Positions 34,873 to 43,373 of a DNA stretch of 64,000 bases are shown here, piece by piece. The stretch lies in assembly GCF_900101615.1 (NCBI RefSeq), contig NZ_FMZX01000001.1:744001-808000 (forward strand). Reading direction: 5' to 3'. How positions within the stretch are numbered: position 1 is the first letter of the stretch; each line of letters starts with the position of its first letter. This DNA is from Belnapia rosea. GTDB taxonomy: Bacteria; Pseudomonadota; Alphaproteobacteria; Acetobacterales; Acetobacteraceae. The notes beneath the pieces were generated by a model. It saw nothing but the letters and a program-made list of their open reading frames with translations. It was not told where the DNA came from and did no database searches. Both the position numbers and the translations under genes were made by a program.

Positions 34873-35169
34873 TTGCTCAACCGACGCCGCATCGCGGGGC
34901 TGCTGGCCGGCCTCGCCGCACCGGTCGCGCATGCCGGCACCGCCTCCGCCCAGCCTTTCCGCCCGCCGCCGCCCCTGCGGCTGGAGCCTCCTCCCGGCCG
35001 CCCGCCCGGGCCACGCCTGGTCTGGCAGCCGGGTCACTGGGTCTGGACGCGCCGCGATTATGTCTGGGTGCCCGGCCAATGGGTCCGCGCCCGTCGCGGC
35101 GGGTGGCGCCATGGTCATTGGGATGACCGGCCGCGCGGCCGGGTCTGGGTGCCGGGCGGCTGGCGCTAA
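34873..35169 (+). CDS. secreted WXXGXW-repeat protein
   Basis: The 98-residue product begins at a TTG codon and has a signal peptide ending near AGTASAQ (about residue 27). The mature part is Pro-rich and then carries four WxxGxW repeats: WQPGHW, WVPGQW, WRHGHW and WVPGGW, the hallmark of the YXWQPGHW family of small exported proteins. Aromatic and Arg residues dominate. Such proteins are often linked to envelope stress, but no activity is known. The gene follows the small lipoprotein by nine bases. Confidence 0.7.
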   Translation: MLNRRRIAGLLAGLAAPVAHAGTASAQPFRPPPPLRLEPPPGRPPGPRLVWQPGHWVWTRRDYVWVPGQWVRARRGGWRHGHWDDRPRGRVWVPGGWR

Positions 35170-35183
35170 AGGGGCGGCAGCCC

Positions 35184-35954
35184 CTATCGCAGGTCGCACC
35201 AGACCGGGGCATGGTCGCTCGGCTGGTCCTCGGACCGGGCCAGCGTATCCACGCCGCAGCCAGTCAGCCGCTCCGCGAGCTCCGGGCTCAGCAGCGCGTG
35301 GTCGATCCGCAGCCCGCGGTTCATGTTGAAGGCCGGGCCGTAATCCCAGTAGGTGAAGGGCGCGTCCTGGGGGTGCAGCGCCCGCAACGCATCCGTCATG
35401 CCGAGATGGGTCAGCGCCCGGAATCGCGCCCGGCTTTCCGGCCGCACCAACGCATCGGTCGGCGGCAGGCCGCCCGGCGCCAGGTCGGCCGGTGTCGGAC
35501 AGACATTGAAGTCGCCCAGCACCGCCACCGGCACGAAGGCATCGAGCCGCGCCGCAACCCAGTCGCGCAGCCGCTCCATCCAGCGCAATTTGTAGAGAAA
35601 GCCGGCCTCGCCGCCGGAATTGCCGTTCGGCAGGTAGATCCCGGCCGCCTCCAGTTCCGCTGCCCGGATGGAGACGAAGCGGGCATGGTCATCCTCCGCC
35701 TCGCCCGGCAGGGCATCGCCCGTCACCTCGAAATCGATCCGGCCCAGCACGGCGACGCCATTGCGCCCCCCTGGTTGGCCGATCGCCTGGATGCGGTAGC
35801 CGCTGCCCTCGAACTCGCCCATGGGGAATTCCTCGGTCCGGCATTTCAGCTCCTGCAAGAAGAGCAGGTCGGGCTGATGCCGATCGAGGAAGCGCCGCAC
35901 GTGCGGCGCCCGGCGGCGGATCGAGTTCACGTTGAAGCTGGCGAGGCGGAGCAT
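35184..35954 (-). CDS. xthA: exodeoxyribonuclease III
   Basis: ExoIII is an apurinic/apyrimidinic endonuclease and 3'-5' exonuclease of base excision repair. The 256-residue protein has FNVNSIRRR at residues 6-14 with the metal-binding Asn, LQELKCR near residue 34, the NGDFN-type motif here as VLGDFNVCPTPAD near residue 148, and C-terminal SDHAPVWCDL with the catalytic Asp-His. It uses the Glu, Asp, Asn and His residues of the DNase I-like fold. It is convergent with the WXXGXW gene and stands alone. Confidence 0.93.
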   Translation of the reverse strand: MLRLASFNVNSIRRRAPHVRRFLDRHQPDLLFLQELKCRTEEFPMGEFEGSGYRIQAIGQPGGRNGVAVLGRIDFEVTGDALPGEAEDDHARFVSIRAAELEAAGIYLPNGNSGGEAGFLYKLRWMERLRDWVAARLDAFVPVAVLGDFNVCPTPADLAPGGLPPTDALVRPESRARFRALTHLGMTDALRALHPQDAPFTYWDYGPAFNMNRGLRIDHALLSPELAERLTGCGVDTLARSEDQPSDHAPVWCDLR

Positions 35955-35998
35955 GCCCCACCATCGCCCGCCGCGCGCCGCTTGGTAAGGGGGCCGGC

Positions 35999-36349
35999 TC
36001 AGCCCAGCGCGAAACTCACGCCGCAGCCGCAGCCCGAGACTGCCTGCGGGTTGCGCACCACGAAATGGGCGCCGATCAGCGAATCATTCCAATCAAGCTC
36101 CGAGCCCGCCAGCAGGTCGAGCGACACGGCATCGACGAAGACGCGGACGCCGCCGGCCTCCACCACGAGGTCATCCTCGCCCGCCTTGTCATCGAGCGCG
36201 AAGCCGTACTGGAAACCGCTGCACCCCCCGGCACTCACCGAGACGCGGAGGCCGGACTCGGGCCGCCCCTCTCGCCGGACGATCTCGGCCACCTGGGCGG
36301 CGGCACTCGGGGTCACGCGGAAACGGGGCAGGTCTGCACCATCGGGCAT
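35999..36349 (-). CDS. erpA: iron-sulfur cluster carrier protein, ErpA/IscA type
   Basis: A-type carrier proteins receive iron-sulfur clusters and pass them to target enzymes. The 116-residue product has the three conserved cysteines: one in SAGGCSGFQYGF near residue 48 and two in the C-terminal SGCGCGVSF. The ATG at 36349 has AGGAGAG eight bases upstream; the longer reading has none. The alphaproteobacterial partner dgt is divergent, as in many related genomes. Target specificity (ErpA versus IscA) cannot be fixed, but no isc or suf genes are nearby, which favours ErpA. Confidence 0.88.
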   Translation of the reverse strand: MPDGADLPRFRVTPSAAAQVAEIVRREGRPESGLRVSVSAGGCSGFQYGFALDDKAGEDDLVVEAGGVRVFVDAVSLDLLAGSELDWNDSLIGAHFVVRNPQAVSGCGCGVSFALG

Positions 36350-36466
36350 TGTCGAACTCTCCTGGCGGCAGGCCGGGCCCGGCCTGCCACCCAAAACGGT
36401 TACCGGGAAGATAGGGGCGGGCAGGGTGCATTTCCAACCTTCACCCGGGACATGCTAGGCAGGCGC

Positions 36467-37663
36467 ATGTCGCTCGAACCGCGCGCCGATGCCCGCGCCC
36501 CCGATGCCCGCGCCCTTGAAGCCCGTGCCCCCTGGGCCGTCGATCCCCGCCAGTCCCGCGGACGGCTGCATCCCGAACCGGCCGATGCCCGTTCCCCCTG
36601 GCAGCGCGACCGGGACCGCATCATCCACACCGGCGCCTTCCGCCGCCTGCAATACAAGACGCAGGTCTTTATTTTCCATGAAGGCGACTATTTCCGCACC
36701 CGGCTGACCCATAGCATCGAGGTCGCCCAGATCGCCCGCAGCCTGGCGCGCCGCCTCCGCCTCGACGAGGACCTGGCCGAGGCGCTGGCCCTCGCGCATG
36801 ACCTCGGCCACCCGCCCTTCGGCCATGCCGGGGAGGAGGCACTGGACAGCCAGATGCGCCCCTATGGCGGCTTCGACCACAATGCCCAGTCGCTCAAGGT
36901 CGTCACCCAGCTCGAGGGCCGCTACGCCGCCTTCAACGGGCTGAACCTCTCCTGGGAGACGCTGGAGGGCCTCGCCAAGCATAATGGGCCGCTCCGCCGC
37001 CCCTCGGCCTTCATTGCGGAATATGACCGCCAGCACCCGCTCGACCTCGCCACCCATGCCTCGGCCGAGGCCCAGGTGGCGGCGCTGGCCGACGACATCG
37101 CCTACAACAACCACGACCTCGACGATGGCGTCCGCGCCCGCATCCTCACGCTGGAGGACGTCGCCGACCTGCCCCTGGTGGGCGATGCCTACCGCGAGGT
37201 GCTCGCCACCCATCCCGGCATCGCCCGGGACCGGCTGGTGACGGAGACGGTCCGCCGCGTCATCAACGCCATGATCCAGGACGTGGTGGACGAGGCCGGG
37301 CGCCGCATCGCCGCCCTCGACCCGCGCAACGCCGACGATATCCGCGCCGCCAGCGAGCCGGTCATCGCCTTCTCCCGCCCCATGGCGGAGGCCAACCAGG
37401 TGATCCGCGAATTCCTCTTCACCCGCATGTACCGCCACTGGCGGGTGAACCGGGTGATGCAGAAATCCAAGCGGGTCAGCCAGCTGCTCTTCCAGCTTCT
37501 GCATGGCGGCCCGCAGATGCTGCCGGATGACTGGCGGGAGCGGGCGGGGGAGGCGGGCAGCCCGACCTGCGCCCGCGTGGTCTGCGACTATATCGCCGGC
37601 ATGACCGACCGTTACGCGCTGGAGGAACATCGGCGGCTGACGGACCCCAACATACCGGGTTGA
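36467..37663 (+). CDS. dgt: deoxyguanosinetriphosphate triphosphohydrolase-like protein
   Basis: An HD-domain hydrolase that cuts dNTPs to nucleoside and triphosphate. The 398-residue protein has TRLTHSIEVAQIARSLARRL near residue 82, the HD motif AHDLGHPPFGHAG near residue 112, and later LADDIAYNNHDLDDG. The N-terminal 35 residues are unusual: they contain imperfect Ala/Arg/Asp repeats (ADARAPDARALEARAP). I chose the ATG at 36467; one at 36452 is in frame with a poor ribosome site. It lies 62 bases before argS, a conserved order. Confidence 0.9.
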   Translation: MSLEPRADARAPDARALEARAPWAVDPRQSRGRLHPEPADARSPWQRDRDRIIHTGAFRRLQYKTQVFIFHEGDYFRTRLTHSIEVAQIARSLARRLRLDEDLAEALALAHDLGHPPFGHAGEEALDSQMRPYGGFDHNAQSLKVVTQLEGRYAAFNGLNLSWETLEGLAKHNGPLRRPSAFIAEYDRQHPLDLATHASAEAQVAALADDIAYNNHDLDDGVRARILTLEDVADLPLVGDAYREVLATHPGIARDRLVTETVRRVINAMIQDVVDEAGRRIAALDPRNADDIRAASEPVIAFSRPMAEANQVIREFLFTRMYRHWRVNRVMQKSKRVSQLLFQLLHGGPQMLPDDWRERAGEAGSPTCARVVCDYIAGMTDRYALEEHRRLTDPNIPG

Positions 37664-37725
37664 GCCTGCGATTCACGCCCTGAGTGTTTCCACTCCGGGC
37701 CATCGCGGGCTAAACGCAGCGCAGC

Positions 37726-39492
37726 ATGACCAGCACCGACATCTTCGCGGAACTCCGCGCCCGCACCGTCGCCGCCCTGCAGGACCTCCTGCCGGAGTTG
37801 CCCGCCGAGGCCTTCGCCAAGGTGCAGATGGAGCCGCCACGCGACCCCGCCCATGGCGACATGGCGACGAATGCCGCCCTCGTCGTGGCGAAACCCGCCC
37901 GCCAGCCGCCGCCGAAGCTCGCCGCTGCCCTGGCCGAGCGCCTGGCCGCCCTGCCCGAGGTCGAATCCGCCGCCCCGGCAGGGCCGGGCTTCGTCAACCT
38001 CCGCCTGCGCGAGGGCTTCCTCCGCGCCCAGCTGCCCATGATCCTCGAGGCGGGGGAGGGTTATGGCGACAGCGCCATCGGCGCCCGCCGGCGCGTCGAT
38101 GTCGAATATGTCTCCGCCAACCCCACCGGCCCGATGCATGTCGGCCATTGCCGCGGCGCGGTGGTGGGCGATGCGCTGGCCAACCTCCTCGCCAAGGCCG
38201 GCTGGGAGGTCACCAAGGAGTACTACATCAACGATGCCGGGGCGCAGGTGCAGGCCCTCGCCTGGGCCACCTACTGGCGCTACCTCCAGGCCCTCGGCAC
38301 CGTGCTGACCGAGGAGGAATACGCCGCCAATACCCCAGGCGGCCTGCAATACCGCGGCGAGTACCTCATCCCCGTCGGCGAGGCGCTGAAGGCCCGTTAC
38401 GGCGACGCGCTCGCCCCCGGCGCGCTTCCCGCCGACCCGGCCCTCTGGCTCGACACCGTCCGCCCCTTCGCCGTCGATGCGATGATGGCCGAGATCCGCC
38501 AGGACCTCGCCGCCCTCGGCGTCCGCCACGACGTCTTCGTTAGCGAGGCGGAGCTGGTCCGCGCCGGCGTCGCCGACCGTGCCATCGCCACCCTTGCGGA
38601 GCGCGGGTTGGTCTATGAGGGCGTGCTCGAGCCACCCAAGGGCAAGGTCCCCGACGACTGGGAGCCGCGCCCTCAGACCCTCTTCGCCTCGACGCGATTC
38701 GGCGACGACGTGGACCGGCCGCTGCGCAAGTCGGACGGCAGCAACACCTATTTCGCGAACGACATCGGCAACCATGCCGACAAGCTTGCCCGCGGCTTCG
38801 ACGAGCTGGTCCATGTCTGGGGCGCTGATCATGGCGGCTACGTCAAGCGCATGCAGGCCGCCGTCGCCGCACTCTCGGCCGGGCAGCCGGTGCCGCTCGA
38901 CGTGGTGCTCGCCCAGATCGTCAAGGTGATGAAGGGCGGCGAACCGGTGCGGATGAGCAAGCGCGCCGGCACCTATGTGACTCTCGCCGACCTCATCGAG
39001 GAAGTCGGCCGTGACGCCGTTCGCTTCACCATGCTGACGCGTAAGGCGGATGCGCAGATGGAGTTCGACCTCGACAAGGTTGTCGAGCAGTCACGCGAGA
39101 ATCCGGTCTTCTATGTGCAGTATGCCCATGCCCGCTGCCGCAGCGTGCTGCGCAGCGCCGAGGACCCGGCGGACCTCGCCGATGCCCCGCTCGATTCGCT
39201 GACCGACCCAGCGGAGCTTGCCCTCATCCGCCGCCTCTGCGCCTGGCCGCGCACGGTAGAAGCCGCGGCGCTGGCCCGCGAGCCGCACCGTATCGCCTTC
39301 TTTCTCCATGACTTGGCCGGCGATTTTCATGTATTGTGGAACAGGGGACGAGAGGACACGACCCTCCGCTTCATCCGGGGGGATGAGCCGGAGGCGACGC
39401 GGGCGAGGCTCGCGCTGGTTGCCGCCACGGCGACGGTCATCCGCTCTGGCCTCCATGTGATGGGGGTCACGCCCGTCGAGGAGATGCGGTGA
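37726..39492 (+). CDS. argS: arginyl-tRNA synthetase
   Basis: ArgS charges tRNA-Arg. The 588-residue class I enzyme has an N-terminal Add-1 domain, the HIGH-like signature SANPTGPMHVGHCRGAVVGD near residue 130, a catalytic core with KSDGSNTYFANDIGNH near residue 336, RMSKRAGTYVTL as the KMSKS-equivalent near residue 406, and an all-helical anticodon-binding domain. It heads a long rightward series; its TGA overlaps the GTG start of the SPOR gene by four bases. Confidence 0.95.
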   Translation: MTSTDIFAELRARTVAALQDLLPELPAEAFAKVQMEPPRDPAHGDMATNAALVVAKPARQPPPKLAAALAERLAALPEVESAAPAGPGFVNLRLREGFLRAQLPMILEAGEGYGDSAIGARRRVDVEYVSANPTGPMHVGHCRGAVVGDALANLLAKAGWEVTKEYYINDAGAQVQALAWATYWRYLQALGTVLTEEEYAANTPGGLQYRGEYLIPVGEALKARYGDALAPGALPADPALWLDTVRPFAVDAMMAEIRQDLAALGVRHDVFVSEAELVRAGVADRAIATLAERGLVYEGVLEPPKGKVPDDWEPRPQTLFASTRFGDDVDRPLRKSDGSNTYFANDIGNHADKLARGFDELVHVWGADHGGYVKRMQAAVAALSAGQPVPLDVVLAQIVKVMKGGEPVRMSKRAGTYVTLADLIEEVGRDAVRFTMLTRKADAQMEFDLDKVVEQSRENPVFYVQYAHARCRSVLRSAEDPADLADAPLDSLTDPAELALIRRLCAWPRTVEAAALAREPHRIAFFLHDLAGDFHVLWNRGREDTTLRFIRGDEPEATRARLALVAATATVIRSGLHVMGVTPVEEMR

Positions 39493-40319
39493 GCGATATC
39501 ACGGTTCCATCCTGGCGCGCCCGGCCGGTTCAGCCGGGCCCGAATTGGCGCATGCTGGCGGTCGCCGGCGGCTTGCTCGGTACTGTCGCCATTGGCGGCG
39601 CCATCACCTGGGGGGTTTCCCGCATGGGGCCCCGCGCGGTTCCGACCATCGAGCCCGATGCGCGGCCGGTGAAGATCCGGCCCGAGGCGCCCGGCGGCCT
39701 CGTCGTGCCGAACCAGGACCAGCTGGTGCTGGAGCCGCCCTCCGTCCGCCGCGCCGCCGAGCGCAGCAGCACCGCCATGGCCCGGCTCGACCGTGGCCCG
39801 GAGAGCCCCGCGCTCGACCTGCTGCGCCAGCAGGCCGCCCCGCCGGCCCCTGTGGCGCCCGAGCCAGCCCCACCGCCGGTGGCCGTGCCGTCTCCCGCGC
39901 CGGTCGCCCTCGCGCCCCCGGTTGCTGCGCCGCCTGCAGCCCCGCCGCGCTCCGCCGCACCTGCCCCGGCCGTGCAGGCGGCTGCCCCGGTGCCGGTACC
40001 GGCCGCGCCTCGCCCGGTCACCCCGACGCCCGTCGCGGCCCCGGCCCATAACGCCGTCAGCCCCGTCGCCAATGGCCGCGCCATGGTCCAGCTCGCGGCT
40101 CTCAGCTCCGAGGAATCGGCGCGTGGCGAATGGGAGCGCCTGCAGCAGCGCATCCCAGAGCTCGCCGCCTTACAGCCCGTCATCACCCGCTTCGAGCGGG
40201 AGGGGAAGCCGCCGCTCTACCGGCTCCGCGCCGGCGGGCTGTCCAGTGCCGCCGCCGCCCGGACGCTCTGCGCCGCGGTCCAGGCCAAGGCCGCCCCCTG
40301 CACACCGATCGGGGGCTGA
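39489..40319 (+). CDS. SPOR-domain membrane protein
   Basis: SPOR domains bind septal peptidoglycan lacking stem peptides. The 276-residue product has a short cytoplasmic N-terminus, one membrane helix at about residues 23-43, a long Pro/Ala-rich periplasmic linker from about 115 to 190, and a C-terminal SPOR domain starting near GRAMVQLAALSSEESARGEW. It starts with GTG inside the argS stop (GTGA), so translation is coupled. Adjacent nagZ also concerns cell-wall turnover. The linker length and composition vary widely in the family. Confidence 0.87.
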   Translation: MSDITVPSWRARPVQPGPNWRMLAVAGGLLGTVAIGGAITWGVSRMGPRAVPTIEPDARPVKIRPEAPGGLVVPNQDQLVLEPPSVRRAAERSSTAMARLDRGPESPALDLLRQQAAPPAPVAPEPAPPPVAVPSPAPVALAPPVAAPPAAPPRSAAPAPAVQAAAPVPVPAAPRPVTPTPVAAPAHNAVSPVANGRAMVQLAALSSEESARGEWERLQQRIPELAALQPVITRFEREGKPPLYRLRAGGLSSAAAARTLCAAVQAKAAPCTPIGG

Positions 40320-40323
40320 CAGA

Positions 40324-41325
40324 GTGACGTTGCGTGCCCGCGCCGCCATCATCGGCCTCTCTGGCCACAGCCTGACCGGGGAGGAGGCCGCGCTGCTGCG
40401 CGCCACGCCGCCCCTCGGCATCATCCTCTTCGCCCGCAACATTGCCGACCCCGGCCAGCTGCGCGCGCTGACCGCCAGCATCCGCGAGGAGCTGGGCGAG
40501 GCCGCGCCTGTCCTGGTCGACCAGGAAGGCGGCCGCGTCGCCCGCCTCCGTGCCCCGCACTGGCCGGACTTCCCGCCCGCCGCCCGCTTCGAGGGCGCGC
40601 CGGAGGAGGCCGCCCGCGCCAATGCCGCCCTGCACGGGCTGATCTGCCGCGAGGCCGGCTTCGACGTGGTCTGCGCCCCGGTGCTCGACCTGCGGATGCC
40701 CGGCGCCCATGGCATCATCGGCGACCGCGCCTTCAGCGACGACCCGGAGGAGGTGGCGCGCCTCGGCCTCGCTTGGGCCGAGGGCCTGCAGCAGGCCGGC
40801 TGCATCCCGGTGGTGAAGCACGTCCCCGGCCATGGCCGCGCCCTGGTCGACAGCCATTATGAGCTGCCCCGCGTCACCGCCCCGCGCGAGATGCTGGTCG
40901 AGGATTGCGGCCCCTTCGCCGCGCTCGCCGATCTCGCCGGCTGGGCCATGACCGCGCATATCGTCTATGACGCGCTGGACCCGGAGCGCCCGGCGACCCT
41001 CTCGCCCCTCGTCATCGGGGAGGTCATCCGCCGCGCCATCGGCTTCCCCGGGATCCTGGTCAGCGACGACCTCTGCATGAAGGCCCTGCACGGCGAACCC
41101 GGCGCATTGGCGCAGCAGGCGATCGAGGCCGGTTGCGACCTCGTCCTGCATTGCAACGGCGTGCTGGCGGAGGGGGCGGCGCTGCTCGAGGCCTGCCCGC
41201 TGATCACCGATTCGGCCGAGGCGCGGCTGGCCGAGACCCGTGCCCGGGTGCTGGCCGCCCGCGCCCCGCTCGACGCCGCCAGCCTGCTCGCCCTCCGGGA
41301 TGCCCAGCTCACGGCCGCCGCGTGA
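40324..41325 (+). CDS. nagZ: beta-N-acetylhexosaminidase NagZ
   Basis: NagZ is a family 3 glycoside hydrolase that removes N-acetylglucosamine from recycled muropeptides in the cytoplasm. The 333-residue product contains PVLVDQEGGRVARL, then KHVPGHGRALVDSHYELP, which is the mobile catalytic loop with the His/Asp dyad, and the nucleophile aspartate in ILVSDDLCMKAL. The GTG at 40324 lies four bases after the SPOR gene stop; the longer reading frame upstream is a shadow of that gene. No signal peptide, as expected. Confidence 0.93.
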   Translation: MTLRARAAIIGLSGHSLTGEEAALLRATPPLGIILFARNIADPGQLRALTASIREELGEAAPVLVDQEGGRVARLRAPHWPDFPPAARFEGAPEEAARANAALHGLICREAGFDVVCAPVLDLRMPGAHGIIGDRAFSDDPEEVARLGLAWAEGLQQAGCIPVVKHVPGHGRALVDSHYELPRVTAPREMLVEDCGPFAALADLAGWAMTAHIVYDALDPERPATLSPLVIGEVIRRAIGFPGILVSDDLCMKALHGEPGALAQQAIEAGCDLVLHCNGVLAEGAALLEACPLITDSAEARLAETRARVLAARAPLDAASLLALRDAQLTAAA

Positions 41326-42038
41326 CCGATCTGCTCGGCTGGTGGCCCGAGCTCGCGGCGGCGGTGCTCGCCTCCGTGCTGGCGATCACCCTGCATGAGG
41401 CGGCGCATGGCTATGCCGCCCTGGCCCTCGGCGACCCCACGGCCAAGCTCGCGGGCAGGCTCAGCCTGAACCCCATCCGCCATGTGGACCCGGTCGGCAC
41501 GGTGCTGCTGCCCGGCATCCTCCTGCTCGGCCAGCTGGCGACGCTCGGACGGGTGGAGTTCATGTTCGGCTGGGCGAAGCCGGTGCCGGTGAACATCTGG
41601 GCGCTGCGCCACCCGCGCCAGGGGATGATGCTGGTCGCCGCCGCCGGCCCGCTGATGAATTTCGGCCTCGCCCTGATCGCCGGCCTGCTGGTCCATCCGC
41701 TGGTCGCCCTCGAAGGCAGCCTGCCGCGGGAGGCGATCCTCGCCGGGCTCCGCTTCGTCCAGCTCTCGATCCTCGCCAACCTCGTCCTCGGCCTGTTCAA
41801 CCTGCTGCCGATCCCCCCGCTGGATGGCGGGCGCATCGTCACCGGCCTGCTGCCGCAGGCGCTGGCGGTGCCCTATATGCGGCTGGAGCGCTGGGGCATC
41901 CTCATCGTCCTGTTCGGTGTCTTCCTGCTGCCGCGGCTCGCCGAGGGCTACGACCCGGTGGGCTGGGCGCTGCGCCATGTGGTGGCCGGCGCCTTCGACC
42001 TGGTGCTCCTGCTCACCGGCAACGGAGGGGGAGGGTGA
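41322..42038 (+). CDS. site-2 protease family (M50) membrane metalloprotease
   Basis: An intramembrane zinc protease of 238 residues with about six membrane helices. The zinc motif is H25-E26-x-x-H29 in LHEAAHGYAALALGD, and the third ligand lies in NLLPIPPLDGGRI near residue 165. There is no PDZ domain, so it belongs to the short S2P-M50-like group found beside scpA in many bacteria, distinct from RseP. The GTG start overlaps the nagZ stop by four bases, and the stop shares a base with the scpA start. Substrates are unknown. Confidence 0.9.
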   Translation: MTDLLGWWPELAAAVLASVLAITLHEAAHGYAALALGDPTAKLAGRLSLNPIRHVDPVGTVLLPGILLLGQLATLGRVEFMFGWAKPVPVNIWALRHPRQGMMLVAAAGPLMNFGLALIAGLLVHPLVALEGSLPREAILAGLRFVQLSILANLVLGLFNLLPIPPLDGGRIVTGLLPQALAVPYMRLERWGILIVLFGVFLLPRLAEGYDPVGWALRHVVAGAFDLVLLLTGNGGGG

Positions 42039-42802
42039 TGACCCAGCCGGTCCTGCATCTCCGCCTCGATGGCTTCGAAGGCCCGCTCGACCTGCTGCTC
42101 GACCTTGCCCGGGCGCAGAAAGTCGATCTCGAGAAGATCTCCATCATCGCCCTCGTCGACCAATTCCTGGCGGTGCTGGAACAGGCCCGCCGCGTCCGCC
42201 TCGAACTCGCCGCCGACTGGCTGGTGATGGCCGCCTGGCTCGCCTGGCTGAAATCCCGCCTGCTGGTGCCGCCCGACCCGGAGGAGGAGGTGGACGCCGA
42301 GGCCCTGGCCGCGGCGCTCACCGACCGGCTGGCCGAGCTGGAGCGCATGCGCCTCGCCGCCGCCTGGCTCGCCGGCCGCGACCAGCTGGGCCGCGAGGTC
42401 TTTGCCCGCGGCGCCGCCGAGCAGCTGCGTGTCGAGGACCGCAGCGGCATCCATGCCGATCTCCCGGCCCTGCTGCAGGCCTATGCCGCCGCCCGCCGCC
42501 GCGCGCTCGCCCGCCGCCCCTATACGCCGAAGCACCGCAAGCTCTGGACGGTGCAGGATGCGCTGGCCCGGCTCGGCCGGCTGATCGGCGCCCTGCCGGA
42601 CTGGGCCGTGCTGCACCGCTTCCTCCCCGATGGCCTGACCGACCCGGTCGAGCGCCGCGCCGCGCTCGCCAGCACCCTCATCGCCGCCCTCGAGACCGCC
42701 CGCGGCGGCGCCATCGAGCTTCAGCAGGAGAGGGCCTTCGGCCCCATCCTGCTCCGCCGCGCCGCACCCAGCGAAGCGATCCCCGATGTCCGAGCCGCCT
42801 GA
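42038..42802 (+). CDS. scpA: segregation and condensation protein A
   Basis: ScpA is the kleisin that bridges SMC heads in the chromosome condensin complex. The 254-residue protein starts with FEGPLDLLLDLARAQKVDLEKI at about residues 13-34 (the SMC-neck binding helix, quoted here only in part as FEGPLDLLLDLARAQK), and ends in a winged-helix region that binds the SMC cap. The ATG is chosen over an in-frame GTG one codon earlier; GGAGGGGGAGGG precedes it. It overlaps the M50 gene by one base and scpB by 17 bases. Confidence 0.93.
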   Translation: MTQPVLHLRLDGFEGPLDLLLDLARAQKVDLEKISIIALVDQFLAVLEQARRVRLELAADWLVMAAWLAWLKSRLLVPPDPEEEVDAEALAAALTDRLAELERMRLAAAWLAGRDQLGREVFARGAAEQLRVEDRSGIHADLPALLQAYAAARRRALARRPYTPKHRKLWTVQDALARLGRLIGALPDWAVLHRFLPDGLTDPVERRAALASTLIAALETARGGAIELQQERAFGPILLRRAAPSEAIPDVRAA

Positions 42803-43373
42803 TCCCCAACCCGCCCCGGATGCGCTTCCGGAGGCCGACCCGGCCCTCTTCGCCCATGCCCTCCGCATCGCCGAGGCGCTGATCTTCGCCAGCGACCGGC
42901 CGATCCAGCCTGCCCGGCTGCAGCAGGCGCTGCCGCCCGACGTCGATGCGCGGGCCGTCATCACCTCGCTCCTCGCCACCACCGCCGGCCGGCCGGTGGA
43001 GCTGGTGGAGGTCGCCGGCGGCTTCGCTTTCCGCACCGCCGCCGACCTGGCGCCGGCGATCACCAAGGTGGTTGAGGTGCCCCGCCGCCTGCCGCGCGTG
43101 GCAATGGAGACGCTGGCCATCATCGCCTACCACCAGCCCGTCACCCGCGCCGAGATCGAGGAGATCCGCGGCGCCTCGCTGTCCCAGACCACGCTGGAGG
43201 CGTTGCTGGAGAGCGGCCTGATCGCCCCGAGAGGCCGCAAGGAGGTCCCCGGCCGCCCGAGCCTCTGGGGCACCACCCCCCGCTTCCTCGAGCAATTCGG
43301 CCTCAAGGCGCTGACCGACCTGCCGCGGCGCGAGGAATTGGTCAGCGAGCCGGCGCCCCAGCTCTCGGCATGA
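42786..43373 (+). CDS. scpB: segregation and condensation protein B
   Basis: ScpB dimers bind the middle of ScpA and regulate the SMC complex. The 195-residue product has two winged-helix domains with the family block LPRVAMETLAIIAYHQPVTRAEIE (residues about 102-125, given here as its parts LPRVAMETLAIIAYHQP and RAEIEEIRG) and a C-terminal GRPSLWGTTPRFLEQFGL. It starts within scpA, in another frame, so the two are co-translated. The next gene, an ABC ATPase, overlaps by ATGA. Confidence 0.93.
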   Translation: MSEPPDPQPAPDALPEADPALFAHALRIAEALIFASDRPIQPARLQQALPPDVDARAVITSLLATTAGRPVELVEVAGGFAFRTAADLAPAITKVVEVPRRLPRVAMETLAIIAYHQPVTRAEIEEIRGASLSQTTLEALLESGLIAPRGRKEVPGRPSLWGTTPRFLEQFGLKALTDLPRREELVSEPAPQLSA

